Below, piece by piece: positions 1 to 12,574 of a stretch of 60,000 nt of DNA. The translations under genes and the position numbers were made by a program. Source of the stretch: Adiantum capillus-veneris. Its lineage: Eukaryota > Streptophyta > Polypodiopsida > Polypodiales > Pteridaceae. The stretch spans positions 138,472,529 to 138,532,528 of the forward strand of contig CM043964.1 in NCBI GenBank assembly GCA_014529385.2. Direction: 5' to 3'. Position 1 is the stretch's first letter, and each line of letters begins with the position of its first letter. The notes beneath the pieces were generated by a model, which was given only the letters and a program-made list of their open reading frames with translations, did not search any database and had not been told where the DNA came from.

Positions 1-59
1 AGATGCAGCGTTCGAAGTTTCCAAAGGATGGTTTAGTTAGGACCACATGCAGGTTGCAG

Positions 60-720
60 CTTGTGCATAGTGATGTTTGTGGGCCCATGCAAATTACATC
101 CTTGGACAATTAACTTTACTTCATGACTTTCATGGATGATTACTCCAGGCATACATGGGTATTTCCGCTTAAAGCAAAGTCTGAAGTTTTTATGTGCTTC
201 AAATAATTTCTGGCTACGGCTGAAAATGTATCAAAATGTACTATGGGCACCCTCCGTTTCGATTGAGGGGGGGAGTATATGTCTCATGAATTTAATGCAT
301 TTCTGGCTAGTCGAGGGGTAAAACACCAATGTACAGTGCCTTATACACCTCAACAAAATGGTGTTGCTGAGAGGAAAAACAGCTCACTTATGGAAATGGC
401 ACGATGTATGGTCAAAAGTTAAGCTTTGCCGCATTCTTTTTGGCTTGAGGCCATCATGTGTGCCACTTATGTGCTTAACAAGTGTCCTATGAAAGCTTTG
501 CAGTCTATAACTCCATATGAAGCATGGCATGATAGAAAGCCTTCTATTGAGCACATGCATGTTTTTGGTTGTTTGGCATATGCTTTGGTGCCACAAACAC
601 AACGCAAAAAATTGGATGATAAGGCTGTCAAATGTATTTTTGTTGGTTATAGTGCTGAAAGAAAAGGTTACAGATTGTATCATCCGCAAACAAAGCATAT
701 TTTGGTTTCATGAGATGTAG
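60..720 (+). pseudogene. pol: Copia integrase core, broken
   Basis: Read across frames, the stretch shows the integrase core landmarks: HSDVCGPM with the first catalytic Asp (about 66-90), TFMDDYSRHTWVFPLKAKSEVF-like sequence (125-190), GGEYMSHEFNAFL (265-305) and PYTPQQNGVAERKN with the catalytic Glu (340-380). The conserved C-terminal part follows from 426 to 713 (FWLEA, YVLNKCPMKAL, PYEAWHDRKPS, VFGCLAYA, KCIFVGY). Several stop codons and at least one frameshift interrupt it. In life this enzyme would insert element cDNA into chromosomes. Confidence 0.9.
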
Positions 721-831
721 TGTTTGTGGAAGATTTTGTTCAGCCCTTGCTGTCATGTACTAGAGACAGTAATGTAAGCTCATAGGACATTTATGACAAT
801 TTGTTGCCTCTTTTCAATGGTGGAAGTTTGA

Positions 832-2628
832 ATGTTAAATTTCAATGAGGCAAATGTACAGCCTATGGGGGTTTCCAAAAATGTTACGGATCAACCTATT
901 ACCGATGCAAATGTACACGATGTGCTTGATGAGGAAAGGTCTGAAAATGAGCAGGCTAGAGGTATGCCAAAATGGCTGGTGCATACAGTGTGTGATACTA
1001 AATTGGATGCACCTTTGTCTAGTCGTACTCGTTCAAGCTATGGCCATGCATCTTATGAATCAAATTGTTATGCTTTGGCTGTGTATAGCTTACATGATGT
1101 TGAGGAACCTTTGTCTTTTGATGAAGCACAGAATTCAAAAAATTGGATGGTTGCCATGCAATTAGAATATGATGCACTTATAGAAAATGACACATGGACT
1201 TTATGATTTGCCACCTCACAAAAAGGCCATTGGTACAAAGTGGGTTTACAAGTTGAAATGCAAGCCGGATGGTGAGGTTGATCGTTATAATGTTGGACTT
1301 GTTGCACAAGGCTATGCACAACAAAAAGGCATAAAGTATGAAGAAACTTTTTCTCCCACTTGTCATATGACTACTGTGCGTTTTTTGTGTGCATTGGCAG
1401 CTCAATTTGTTTGGGATGTACATCAATCAGACATTGTTACTGTTTTCTTGAATGGTGACATATTTGAGGAAGTTTATGTAACGCAGCCTCACGATTTTGT
1501 CATGAAAGGACAAGAGGACAAAGTGTGCAGATGTAAGAAGGCTTTGAATGTCCTCGTGCTTGGTATCAGAAAACTGGCACTCATTTGGTCAAACGAGGCT
1601 TTTGTAACAGTCCAACAGAAAGCAGATTGTATGTAAAGCGTGACGGTGATGTAATTCTCATTGTGGTTCTTTATGTAGATGATTTGTTGATCATTGGACC
1701 AAATGAGAGACATATTGCTGAATTTAAGGCTGATTTGAATGCTACTTGCAGGATGAAAGATTTGGGGCTGTTGCATCATTACTTGGGTGTACAGTTGAAG
1801 TAGTGTGATGGTGGTATTTCTTTGTGTCAGAAAAGTTACATAGAGAAATTGCTTTGTAAGTTTGGACTTGAGGATTGCAAACCTATTGCCACTTCCATGG
1901 AAATAGGTTTGAAATTGAGTCTTCATGATGCTGGTGATCCTGCTGATGTCACTCTTTACCAAACTGATGTTGGATGCCTCATTTATGTATGCAACACAAG
2001 TCTAGATATTCATTTTGCAGTCTCACAGGTCAGTAGATTTATGCATAGCCTAGGTTCTAAGCATTGACATGCTGTCAAGAGAATTTTTTTCTACCTTAGT
2101 GGCACTTTACATCTTGGCTTGTTTTATCCCAAGGGGGAATCATTACCGCCAGACTTACATGCTTTTTTGGACTCAGGTTGGGATGATTGCTTTGACACAT
2201 GAGTGTCCACAAGTGGCTTTTGTTTCATGCTTGGTAGTTCATGTATATCATGGTTGAGCAACAAGCAACCTACTGTGGCCACTTCTAGTTGTGAGGCTGA
2301 GTATAGGGCAGTCTTCACAACTACGGTTGAGTGTGTATGGATCAGACACCTTATGGCTGATTTGGGTGTTGGATAGGACACTGCCAACACTATCTACACT
2401 GACAGTCAGAGTGCATTGGCAGTTGCGAGGAACCCAATTTTTCATGCTCACACAAAGCACATTGAGGTGCATTAACACTATGTCAGGGAGAGGCTCTCAT
2501 TAGGAGAGATCATCTTGGATTATGTGCCAACACAGGACAACCTTGCAGATCTTTTCACAAAGGCATTGTCTCGTGAGAAGCTCGAAGCTTTCAATAAAGC
2601 TTTGGGCTTACTCCCCTTTGTGGACTGA
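832..2628 (+). pseudogene. pol: Copia reverse transcriptase and RNase H, broken
   Basis: The segment begins with the linker to RT (EALNSKNW-like, near 1128) and passes a frameshift near 1204. RT motifs follow: GTKWVYKLK, ARLVAQGYAQ-like, YEETFSPT, DVHQSDIVTVFLNGD, and the catalytic YVDDLL at about 1671. The KDLGLLHHYLGVQ motif sits near 1757. RNase H is recognisable from 2230 to 2620 (SNKQPTVATSSCEAEYRA, IYTDSQSALAVARNP, HAHTKHIEV, PTQDNLADLFTKAL). Stops lie at about 1801, 2065, 2200, 2374 and 2475, and part of the palm (ALYGLKQAPRAW in intact copies) is deleted near 1535-1570. Confidence 0.92.
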
Positions 2629-2693
2629 TCATGTCCTCAAGGCATGGCACTTCCATTTACTCATGTGCCAGCTCTCATTCACCGCATCACTCC

Positions 2694-2700
2694 AGGGGGG
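2694..2700 (+). promoter_or_regulatory. Polypurine tract of the copia element
   Basis: AGGGGGG lies about 65 bp after the RNase H stop and just before TGTTACC, the expected order of polypurine tract and 3' LTR. It would prime plus-strand DNA synthesis. Confidence 0.65.
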
Positions 2701-2703
2701 ATT

Positions 2704-3030
2704 TGTTACCATATACATGTGGTAGTGATGTGTGTGAACACACTAGGTCCGCCGGGGCATTTTTCCCTCTTTAGGAGGTTTTTTCCCCCATGCATTGTAT
2801 ATACGCACATCACTCTAGGGCTATCTGGGTGAAAGCGTGGGTTGGTGGTGCAAAAAGTAGTGTCCTTGACACCTCTTGTGAGGCACTATTGGATGGTGTT
2901 TTGTTGGCAGTTTTCAAAAGCCAAAAGATAAATATTTAATATATTTCTAAAGGCGTTGTGCCAACAACTTTAACGGTTCTTGATTTAGTCGAATGCAAGA
3001 CTCTCTACCTCCCCTTTCAGTAGTCTACGA
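2704..3030 (+). repeat. Probable copia 3' LTR, right end not determined
   Basis: The sequence starts with TG directly after the polypurine tract and contains a TATA-like TGTATATAC near 2787. No 5' LTR is in the window and the terminal CA cannot be fixed by eye. The end given is a guess, before the GT/CT microsatellites. Confidence 0.5.
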
Positions 3031-3032
3031 GC

Positions 3033-3175
<143 letters not shown>

Positions 3176-3253
3176 CAAGAAGAAGGAAAATTGCAGCAGG
3201 AACTTGTGGAGAATTGTCATAAGGTGTGGAGACTAAAGGTCCAGGAGATCGGG

Positions 3254-6200
3254 ATGGAGATGTTGCAGCAGGAGATTGGCCAACAAAATGTGTCTGAGCA
3301 GCAACCTCCAATCGATTGTCACCTTTTGTGGAATGTCGATTTCAGCAGCTTGGGAGAGCACGTTCCACACCAGCAACAACCTCCACACAATTTGTTAGCC
3401 ATTGCTTATGGTGTCAGATGTTTTGAAGAGAGGATTGTGCAAAACGAGCCACCTCCAAGTACACTGCAGGGCTCTGAGTACTTTCAGCAGCATGCGCAAT
3501 ACAATCCACTTCATGATGACATGACTCACAATTACCACAAGGATGACTCGGTCACAATTCGCCATGAAGGTAACCATCGGATGCGAGAATATTGGTCTAT
3601 GATCAAAAGGGAGAGCCGTAGGAGGCAACGAGAAAGTGATGCATCAGGTTCAAGTTCAACAGAAGATGTGAATCAGGTTTGCATGAAAGTCTCAAAATGC
3701 TGGCAGGAAGCAACAAAAGGCATGACTTGCGATGCTAAGAAAACCGCCTTTCAATGTCTTCTAGGACTGCCAGCTTTTAGACGTTTGCATCATGCATCTG
3801 AGAAGTCAATACTATCCAATATTCAAGGCACAATTACTAAAGTCAAAGCATCCATGTCTGAAGAGGAGCTGAAGATTAAAAGAGCTGTTTGCATGATGTT
3901 GGTGAATAGTGAAGGAGATCCATCAAGGTCTATTGGCAACTCCAAGATGGCCAGATTTACTGGATTGCATCGGCGAAACTTTGCAGCAGCCAATTCAAGG
4001 CTAAAACAGGCTGAGGTTGGCGCATTTCCTTTGCAATTATGTAGTCGTCAAGTACCTCAAAGTTCCACCATCACACAAGCGACAAAAGGCCTTGTTTTTT
4101 CCTTTTGGCAGACAGAGACAAGAGTGTCGCCAAACAAAAAAGATGTGTGTCAAAAACGATTGGGCAAAAAATCTTACATAAAGCATCCAATACATTTGCT
4201 TGATGATTCACAGGTATGCTCCTAAATTTTCATAGGTATGAACTTTGGATGTAGAGAAAAGTCATAGAGTTCCTTTCAAAGGTAGTCATGGAAGTATCAT
4301 GATCGTATAAAAGGATCTTTGAAAGAGTCTAGAATACCTCGCAAAGGTAGTCTTGAAAGTACCATGCGAGTCCAAATGGGTCCTCTAGGTACTTTGGAGG
4401 TAGAAATAGTTCATAGAGTTCCTTTCAAAGGTAGTCATGGAAGTACCATGACAATAAAGAGGCTCTTTAGGTACTCTGGACCTTTGCAAGAGTCTTGAAA
4501 GAGGCTCTTTAGGTACTCTAGACCTTTCAAAGGTAGTTATTTACCATGAGAGTGAAGAGGTTCTCTAGGAACTTTGGAGGCAGAGAAAAGTCACATAGTT
4601 CCTTTCAACGGTAGGCATGGAAGTACCATGATAGTATAAAGGCTCTTCAGGTACTCTCGATCTTTGAAAGAGTCTAGAATACCTTGCAAAGGTAGTCTTG
4701 AAAGTACCATGTGAGTTTAAATGGGTTCTCTAGGTACTTTGGAGGTAGAAAAAGTTCATAGAGTTCCTTTCAAAGGTAGTCATGGAAGTACCATGACAAT
4801 AAAGAGGATCTTTAGGTACTCTGGATCTCGGAAAGAGTCTAAAATACCTCACAAAGGTAGTCTTGAAAGTACCATAGAGTTCATTCCAAAGGTAGTCATG
4901 GAAGTACCATGATAGTAAAGAGGTGCTCTAGGTACTTTGGAGGTAGAAAAAATCATTGAATACCTCACATAGATTTTACTTTGATGGGTTTTACTTTGAA
5001 AAAAGTCTGAGCCTCTGATGGGTTTTATTTTTTCTTGCACAGGGTGAGCTTTACATGAGGTTCCAAATGCAATATCCACACATCAAGATCTCACTCAGAT
5101 GTTTTGAGGGATTGAAACCTTGGTTTGTTCGTAAGTTGAAGGACCGTTACACGTGCTGCTGTATTGCTCATATTCAGATGATATATCTCAAGGAAGCATT
5201 CAACCACATGAGACACAGTAAGACAGGCATACACGGCGATGGGTGTGGTTGCATGTGTGTTATATGCTTGCCAAAAGAGGCTCCAAGTAAGTGTGAAGCT
5301 TCCACGTACACATACACCAGTGTAAGCACATTGACTGAAAGTGTGTTATGTGAAAAACCAATGGACTCCGCATTTCATAAGTTGACTTGCTTGAAGGGAG
5401 AATGTCCTCAATGTGGGTCGAAGAGATTATTGCTTTGTCCAAACGAAACACTTGAAAGTGCAGCCCAAAGTTCTGTTAAGGTGTTTGAAGACGTTGCCTC
5501 AACCCATTCTCAAGGCAAGAAGCGCAAGGATCTTCTGGTGAAGGAAATGGGATGCAAGGATTTCACAACTTTTCTTAAAAAGCATCTGACCACTTACATC
5601 CGACACAATTTTATTGCCCGGTGGCAATCTCAACAGTTCAAAGATTGCATTCATAGGTTTCCTAGAGATGTAGTGGTCTCTGTTATCGACTTTGCGGAAA
5701 ATTACTCATTTAAGGAGCAAAATGAAATCCAGTCAATGCATTGGTACTCTTCACAAGTCACCATCTTGGTGCACATTACATACATTCGAGACGAGAAAGA
5801 CCAGGTGTTAAAATATACACATTTTTACATTTCTGATGACAAAGATCATGACACGCTTTTTGTGCAACATTGCTTGCAACTGCATAGTGTTTGGCTTCAA
5901 AATCAGGGATTCAACTTCTTGAAGCGGCAGTGGGTGTGGTCAGATGGATGTGCTGCTCAATTCAAGTCATCTAGACCGTTCTTCTTCGTGTCAAGGTACG
6001 CCAGGTTTTATTCCACCTCTGATGAAAAGTTTCCAGAAATTTGTTTCTGCCCAGCGTTGAAGGTGGGTCATTGTTTTAGGTACTATGGTTTGACTGACAT
6101 TGAAATGCTGTGGAGTTTCTTTGCCTCGGGCCACAGCAAAGGGGAGCATGATGGGGCAGGGGCAGTTGTTAAGAGGGCTTTAACACATGAGCAGTTAAAG

Positions 6201-6968
6201 GCTGATGCATGGCACATGAAGTGTGCCAAGGATGTTGTTGGCTTCTTGAAGCATAAATTTAATGATGAAAGTGGTCACACAGGGGTGAACAAGATTTTTT
6301 GGGAGGTCCAAGCAACTGAGGTGCCAAGGGAGAAGAAGTGGAATTGCAAGCGAGTTGAAGGCTCACGATCAATACACTGTGTCAATGGATACTCCAAGAG
6401 CGACAAGTGTGCACTCCGTTCCAGACTTCTCGCTTGTTTTTGTGAATTTTGTATGTCCCAGCGTTGGAGGCGATGCTTGAACAACACACATGTTGAGTAC
6501 TGGGAGTATCTAACCCTTGAGGCATTGGATGATGACAATGCAGAAAGTGAATATTTTAGCGATGACGAAGGATCAGTTCTACCGATGTATGGTGGGCACC
6601 ATGACGCAATTAGTGATGCTCTATGCATCGGTGATGCCTTTGCCACCAATGCCAATGAAGATGGAGCCGACTTCTACCTTTTGAGGTGCTCACAGGAGAA
6701 ATACAAAACAACAAGAGACTTGAGTGATTCCTGGGGAAACATACTTTCTGCAGGGAGCTATTTGGTTGAGGGGTACTATTACGAGCTAGTGGAAGGTGCC
6801 GAGCATATCTATTACATGCCTGCTAGTCAACCAAAAGTGCTTCTTGCATCACACTTGGTTAGATCGATTAAGATACCCTTGGAACCCTTAGAAGGAGAGC
6901 CACATAAGTTCAAACTCGCTGCAGAAGTATATGAAAATGTGTACAACAGTATGCCAATAGTGATATAG
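3254..6968 (+). CDS. Transposase-like protein, two exons (3254-4213, 5043-6968), open throughout
   Basis: A GT-AG intron (4214-5042; donor CAG|GTATGC, acceptor TTGCACAG|GG) joins two long open frames in phase 0, giving about 961 codons. The start is the first Met after the CT tract; the frame stays open upstream to 2993. Exon 1 is Gln-rich, then has a basic helical region and a VFSFWQ...VSPNKKD segment. Exon 2 holds a Cys/His-rich stretch (CCCIAH, CGCMCVICLP, CPQCGSKRLLLC), then VIDFAENYSF, VWSDGCAAQFK and SKGEHDGAGAVVKR, a spacing expected of a DD(D/E) nuclease. A Cys-rich stretch and a C-terminal BAH-like beta-rich segment follow. I recall the same motif order in multicopy uncharacterised animal proteins. 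A transposase or domesticated transposase is the best reading; the catalytic role is inference. Confidence 0.72.
4230..4965 (+). repeat. Minisatellite filling the intron of the transposase-like gene
   Basis: Two alternating unit types repeat through the intron. One contains GGTAGTCATGGAAGTACCAT followed by AATAAAGAGG and TTTAGGTACTCTGGA. The other contains GGTAGTCTTGAAAGTACCAT followed by TTCTCTAGGTACTTTGG. Copies of the first type stand near 4285, 4432, 4610, 4773 and 4891. The AAGTACC core is shared with the two other minisatellites in this unit. Confidence 0.9.
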
Positions 6969-6974
6969 GTTGTT

Positions 6975-7800
6975 GCCCAAGTAACTTGTAGAAGTACCAG
7001 TAATTAGCTTCAAAGTACCATGCAACTATTCCACAGGTGGTTTTTGTAGGAGCCTATCGTAGGAGTCAAAACCTCTTGCAGGCCAGTCCAAACAAGTACT
7101 TGTAAACTCTTTTGTCTACTTGAGTAACAAAAATAGCACTTCAATTCTGGAACACAAAGTACCTGTTTGTCAGCCTAAAGTACCTTACAGGTAGTTCACA
7201 AGCACCTCTAAAAGTTTATCTACCGGCCCAAAGTACCTTTAAGGTAGTCCTCAAGTGGTTTCTATATGTTAAGATATGTAAGTAACGAGCACTTGTAAAA
7301 CCTTTTGTATGCCATCCCAAAGTACCTTATAGGTTCTTTACAGGTCTGACAACCAAAAGTACCTTACAGGTAGTTCACAGGTGGAAACTGTATTAAAACA
7401 TGTAGGAAACAAAGACTTGTTAAAGTTGTTGTATGCCAGCCAAAAGTACCTTATAGGTTCTTTACATGTCTGACAACCAAAAGTACCTTATAGGTAGTTC
7501 ACATGTGGAAACTATCTTGAACTATGTAGGAAACAAGGACTTGTAAAAGTTGTATGCCAACCCAAAGTACCTTATAGGTTCTTTACAGGTATGACAACCA
7601 AAAGTACCTTACAAGTAGTTCACAGGTGGAAATTGTATTAAACTATGTAGGAAAAAAGGACTTGTAAAAGTTGTATGCCAGTCCAAAGTACCTTATAGGT
7701 AGTCCCTGGGTGGTTTCTGTACACAACAATCTATTAAGTTTTGGTATGCCAACCCAAAGTACCTTACATTGTAACTGTTTTAAATTAGGAAACAATAACA
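6975..7800 (+). repeat. Minisatellite between the two convergent genes
   Basis: Units of roughly 120 bp contain AAAGTACCTTACAGGTAGTT, CACAGGTGGAAACTGT and GGAAACAAGGACTTGTAAAAG; the last word recurs near 7404, 7529 and 7648. This is the 3' flank of both genes. No coding sequence is seen from 6969 to 8118. Confidence 0.88.
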
Positions 7801-8118
7801 GAATCAGAAAAATAACACTTCAATGCTTGGACACTTGAACAGTCTTAAACTACTTGAATCAAAAAAATAACACTTCAATGCTGGGACACAAAGACAACGC
7901 ATCCAACCAGTTGGAATATATTTCATCTTCAACAATTTGACGAAGAGTCATTACATCAGCTATAATAGCAATCAAAATGAAGCCAAAAAATTGGTTTCCA
8001 CATGGAAAGTAGCATATAAATATACAAGGTTCTGGCACGGGTTTAGTTTAGTTACAAAAAGGTACATAGAGGATCTGTCATCCTAAAAAAATCAAGGGAC
8101 GTCATCGTCGCTTGCACT

Positions 8119-8897
8119 CTATGGGCCACATAAGTACGCATCATACAATGTCTTTTGAAACCCTTTTGCAATTGCTGTGAATACATACTTGTCATCATCA
8201 GTAGGTTTTGGTTTGCTGAATGTGTCCGCCAAGGCACGACGATCCGTAGCATGCTGCCACCCTTCTAGCCAGGCCTTTAGATATTTTGACAAGTATTGGC
8301 TGGAGCGGTGCTCAATACCAGGCACTATGATGTAAGTACCTCTGGGATTATAATGACATTTATAGGAACTGTTGTCAATTAAAAGGACATTGCTGGTATC
8401 ATACCGCTGCAGCTTCGCCAAAAAATTCTGCAATACCTTGAAAAATGCTGGCCTTCCACCACCAAAATAGTAACTATCCACATCACATAACTGTTGTCCA
8501 GCCCATCCACTAATATAATTGTGAACCTGGGGAAAACATCTTCGAATTCTTGAGCCCACTCTGCTGAGCATTGCACTGCTCCATATGTAGACATTTGCCC
8601 ATGTCACAGCCCATGCAATAAAATCCTGTGCATCTTTCGGAACAAACAGGTACCTGCCATCTGCCTCCTCATGCTTGACAAATGATGTAGCTTCAATATC
8701 AGGGATAGACAAAGGGTCATGCTTATTAGGTGTACATGTAAGACAAAGTACACCATTAAGATCTAATATGAGGGCTGATCGGGTTGGATCATCATATGGC
8801 AAGGAGGAGATAACTGGGGGAATGTACTTTGGGGGATCTCTGATGATGATGATTTCCTCTACAGGCAGCTTGAGGGTCCCCTTTTCCTTTGGACACT
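8119..8897 (-). CDS. FCP1/NIF-like HAD domain exon (likely last exon of the minus-strand gene)
   Basis: The open frame runs from acceptor CTTTTACAG|AG (8898) to a stop at 8119, about 259 codons. The N-terminal part is LPVEEIIIIRDPPKYIPPV-like. HAD motif I is LILDLNGVLC, followed by VYIWSSAM (motif II region) and VLLIDNSSYKC (motif III region), the order of FCP1/SCP-like phosphatases. The second Asp of DxD is Asn here, as in a plant DLNG-type subgroup, so phosphatase activity is doubtful. The exon starts in the phase left by exon 3 of the neighbouring gene (ends 9374), so direct splicing from exon 3 would keep the frame. It could also be joined through exon 4 by an unrecognised donor, or be a separate gene. 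Confidence 0.75.
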
Positions 8898-9096
8898 CTG
8901 TAAAAGACAGGATTCAACATTGAAAAATAAACACGAGGCAATATTTGACATAAAAGCAACAAAAACATAGAGGCCGACAAAAACATAGACATTGTGCTTA
9001 TGAAACATAAAAGCGACAAAAACATAGAGGCCGACAAAAAAGTTTCTTTTGCATTCAAAATCAAGAATCATAGATTCTTGTATTACAATTGAAGAG

Positions 9097-12000
9097 TCAC
9101 AATTTCTTGCAAACTCGAGGCTTGGGGGGGTGGGAAACACTAGAAGGATTGCGAAGGGGAGTACTCTTTGTGGGAGTCTTCTTCACGGCAGAAGGTGATC
9201 TGGGTGCTTCCCTCTCTCCCATATCTCCATCTGTATGATGAGCATGGTGCTTTGAACGTGTGGACTCCGAAGGTCTATTCTTTTTGGAAGATCCACCTAT
9301 GTCATAAAACAACACATCAGCCCCATGCAGACATTGCATAGAAGTTGACAAGTTCAATACCATTACCACTTACCATCACTGTTTTTCTTGCGCTTCTTTG
9401 ACACCTTCACCATGTCACTCAAAAAGATGGGAGAATCTGGATTCTCATCACCAGCTACCATGCGCTGCATTGCATCCACTCCCTCTTGTGCTATTGCCTC
9501 CGCATCGTCAACCGTTGCATCTTCCTTTGGACTGCTTTCGCTTGGTTGTGGCTCAATTGCTACTATGCTTGCAGGGGGGTCTACCTTCACAACTGGAGTG
9601 CCCTCACTAGAGTACACACTATGGGCTTCAGGAGTATCTTGTAGCACAACCTTTGGCACGTCATCCTGTTTCGGCGCCACACAAGGAATATGGCCAGAAC
9701 CTGCAAGCACATCAGCGATGTTCAGGCTTGTGCAATCAGCAGATACTTCAAGGCAACCGGAACTGTTCTTGGATTTATATGATATTGGAAGCAACGGTAA
9801 CCAACCTGTATGCAGGAGCATTGATTTAAGTGAATCTGGAATACTACTCTTGCAAGAGGCGTCCGCACATACCGTCTCTGATCCAAGCCAGGCAGCAAAA
9901 CACAGAGCATGGTATGCATGACCACATGCTAGCGTGTATACACAAACCACATGGGAAGCCATGAATGCAAGACCACATGCAGCACATAGTCCTGGAACAG
10001 AGAATGTAGCCTGCAAGTGGCTCAAGTGCTGGCCAGCTGTCGGAAGGAGTAACATTGTGTCACCAGCCTTCACCTGCTCCAACATGCTCTCACAAAAGTT
10101 GATCTGTTGCACACACGTACTCGCTGATGCTTCCAAGTCAGTCACTTCTTTCTGCATGACAAATGAAGAACAAAAGGCCCACAGGGATTAGATATGAGAA
10201 CCACCAATACAACACAAAGTACCATGACAAGTACCTTTGACAGAAACAAATACCATAAAAAAGTACTTTGGACACTCCTAAAAACCGCCAAGGCAATTAA
10301 AAATACCATGGCAAGTAGAAAAGTACCTTGGACACTACCACCATAATAGAAAACTGCCATTCCATTAAAAACATCAAGGCAAAAGCTACTACCATAACAG
10401 GAAAGTCTATCATGACAAAAAAGCCACCATGACCAAAAACAAATTACAATGACAAGTTTCTTGGACACTACACACTAATAAGCAATGACCGTACAACCAC
10501 CTTAATAGGAAAAATTACCTTTGCAAATACCTTGGGCACAACCACAATAGCAACAAACTTCCTTAAAGAAACAATCAACCATAGCAAAAAAAACCATGAA
10601 AAAGTACCTTGGGCACTGCCACCATAACAGAGATGGCTTTCCAAAAAACCTCTAAGGTAATGACATATACCATGGATAGTACAAAAGTACCTTGAGCACT
10701 ACAACAATAGCAAAAGAAAAGTACCATAGTAGGAAATACTGCCATGAAAAAAACACCACCATGATCAAACGAAGTACCATGACAGGCATTTTGGCCATTA
10801 CATGATACCTGGAAAAATAGCCATGACCCCTGCACCTGTCATGGTAGAAAAAACTACCATGACAAGTACCACAATAATAGACAAACTTCCATGGAAAAAA
10901 CAAATACTCATAGCAAAAAAAACCACCATGGAAAAGTACTTGGTCAATGTCACCGTAATAAAAAGAATGTAAAAAGAAACTACCATGCCAAGTACCTTGG
11001 GCACTATTACCATGATAGAATCCCACAATAGAAAAAACTACCATGTCAGGTATGTTGGGCACTTAACACTATAACAGAAATAACTGGCATGACAAAAACA
11101 ACCATCTAAATAGAAAAGAGTACCATGTCAAGTACCTAGGGCATTACCACATAAATAGAAATAACTGACATGGCAAACAAAACCACCTAAATAGAAGAGA
11201 GTGCCATGTCAAGTACTTAGGGCATTACCACATAAACAAAAATCCTGCCTTGACTTGGTCGACACATACCTGGAGATGATCCACCTTATCTCTTATGTTC
11301 GAGCTGCTTGCATCGGCCCCAAGAGCTATGAGTGCACTAGTTAGAGTAGCCATCTTGCCTTCAATCACCAAAAAATCAGGGTCAGTATCGACAACTCCCT
11401 TCATGCTGGACCGCAATATCTGGAGCTCTTGCAATTGCCCCTGAAGCACTGCCGCGACTGAAGATGTCCCTTGTATCTTCCACATACTTTGGTTCCTGTC
11501 TTGTAGCTCTACTCTCACATTATCCAATGTTGTGTTCAAAACCTTTAATGCATCCCTTTTTGCATCCAGAATCTGCTCCACCTGTGCATTTACTTGCTGG
11601 CTTATAAAGGAGGCACTAACTAGAGAAGTGCTGCCAGATAAGAGAGCATTTTGCCCACTTTTATGACTTGCCCCGACATTGTCAAGACGAAGGGGTTGAA
11701 GTGATGTCCCCTCATTATTCTCCAGCCAAATCTTTACTTTCTTGTCGATGCCACCCGGAAGCTTCTTGCAATGGTCCTAAACCTGTTCACCAAAAGCAGC
11801 CCATGCAACCTTTCGACCTGCAGGATCTTGCCGAGCAGCTGGGCATCGCTCATACACAAACAACGTTGCAAAATTGTGTGTGATCTCTTTGTTGGCTGGC
11901 ATGCTTTGGTAGACTTTGTGAAACAGTAACGTGCATTCATCTACAAACTCAGGTCGCATCATATGCAGAAAGATTTTAGAGCCCTTCTCCCTTTTCTTCA

Positions 12001-12380
12001 TGAAGACCGACAGCCAATCATGATCTATGACATCAACCTCACTGAGGTGCTGGTAGAGCTTGCCCTCCAAGCTTAAGCCATACTCCTCATGCAACTCCTC
12101 TCGTGTGTAGCAAAATCGAGTTTTCTTAGGGTATTGAATCCTCCAGGAAGATCTTGCTACAAACCACATTTGACATAGTAAACAAACATAAACAAGCATT
12201 GAAAAGAACATTGCTACAATTGAAGAGACAAAGTTGATTTGTACCAATGCTTTTTTTGCCGATAGTTTCAGACTTCATGCCCAATGTTGTGGAGCTCCTA
12301 GGCTTGCTACTAGATGAAAGCATGCTAGCTGAACCACCATCAGCTGCTGCCATGGTGCACTTTCGTGGTGGAGTCTTCAT
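9097..12380 (-). pseudogene. Four-exon gene, RING-like and coiled-coil protein, one in-frame amber codon
   Basis: Exons 12380-12245, 12156-11270, 10151-9374 and 9296-9097 join at GT-AG sites with phases 1, 0 and 1, giving about 666 codons. The first ATG (MKTPPRKCTMAAADGG) is about 75 bp downstream of the CT tract. Exon 2 encodes an HTH-like or globular part (YTREELHEEYG, DWLSVFMKKREKGSK) then a coiled coil (11581-11270). Exon 3 has CAACGLAF...CGHAYHALCFAAWL...CADASC, a degenerate RING-like zinc motif, then an acidic tail with KKRKK. Exon 4 is basic, Ser/Pro-rich and ends RVCKKL. Codon 172 is TAG (11777-11779) in an otherwise open 887-bp exon, so this copy may be a recent pseudogene, or the base may be a sequence error. 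The function is not recognised. Confidence 0.68.
10165..11260 (+). repeat. Minisatellite filling intron 2 of the minus-strand gene
   Basis: Diverged units carry ACCATGACAAGTACCTTGGGCAC-like and ACCATAATAGAAAA-like words. The last two copies (near 11122 and 11201) are about 79 bp apart and nearly identical. The AAGTACC core is the one seen in the intron at 4230-4965 and in the intergenic array at 6975-7800. Confidence 0.88.
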
Positions 12381-12450
12381 ATTACTGTACAAACAAAAAA
12401 ACACAATCCATGATTCACGATGTCCTCAAACAAACACATTGCTCAACTAC

Positions 12451-12574
<124 letters not shown>

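Larger units (their letters stand above)
1..2703 (+). mobile_element. Decayed Ty1/copia LTR retrotransposon, 3' half
   Basis: Integrase, reverse transcriptase and RNase H motifs follow one another in the copia order INT-RT-RH on the plus strand, ending at a polypurine tract and a probable 3' LTR. The gag and protease parts would lie left of the window. All domains are broken by stop codons and frameshifts, so the copy is dead. Order and motifs are seen directly; the family is established knowledge. Confidence 0.93.

Noticed and set aside
10142-11062. Minus-strand hydrophobic frames in the minisatellite intron
   Set aside because: They are repetitive translations of the minisatellite, and splice phases place them in an intron.
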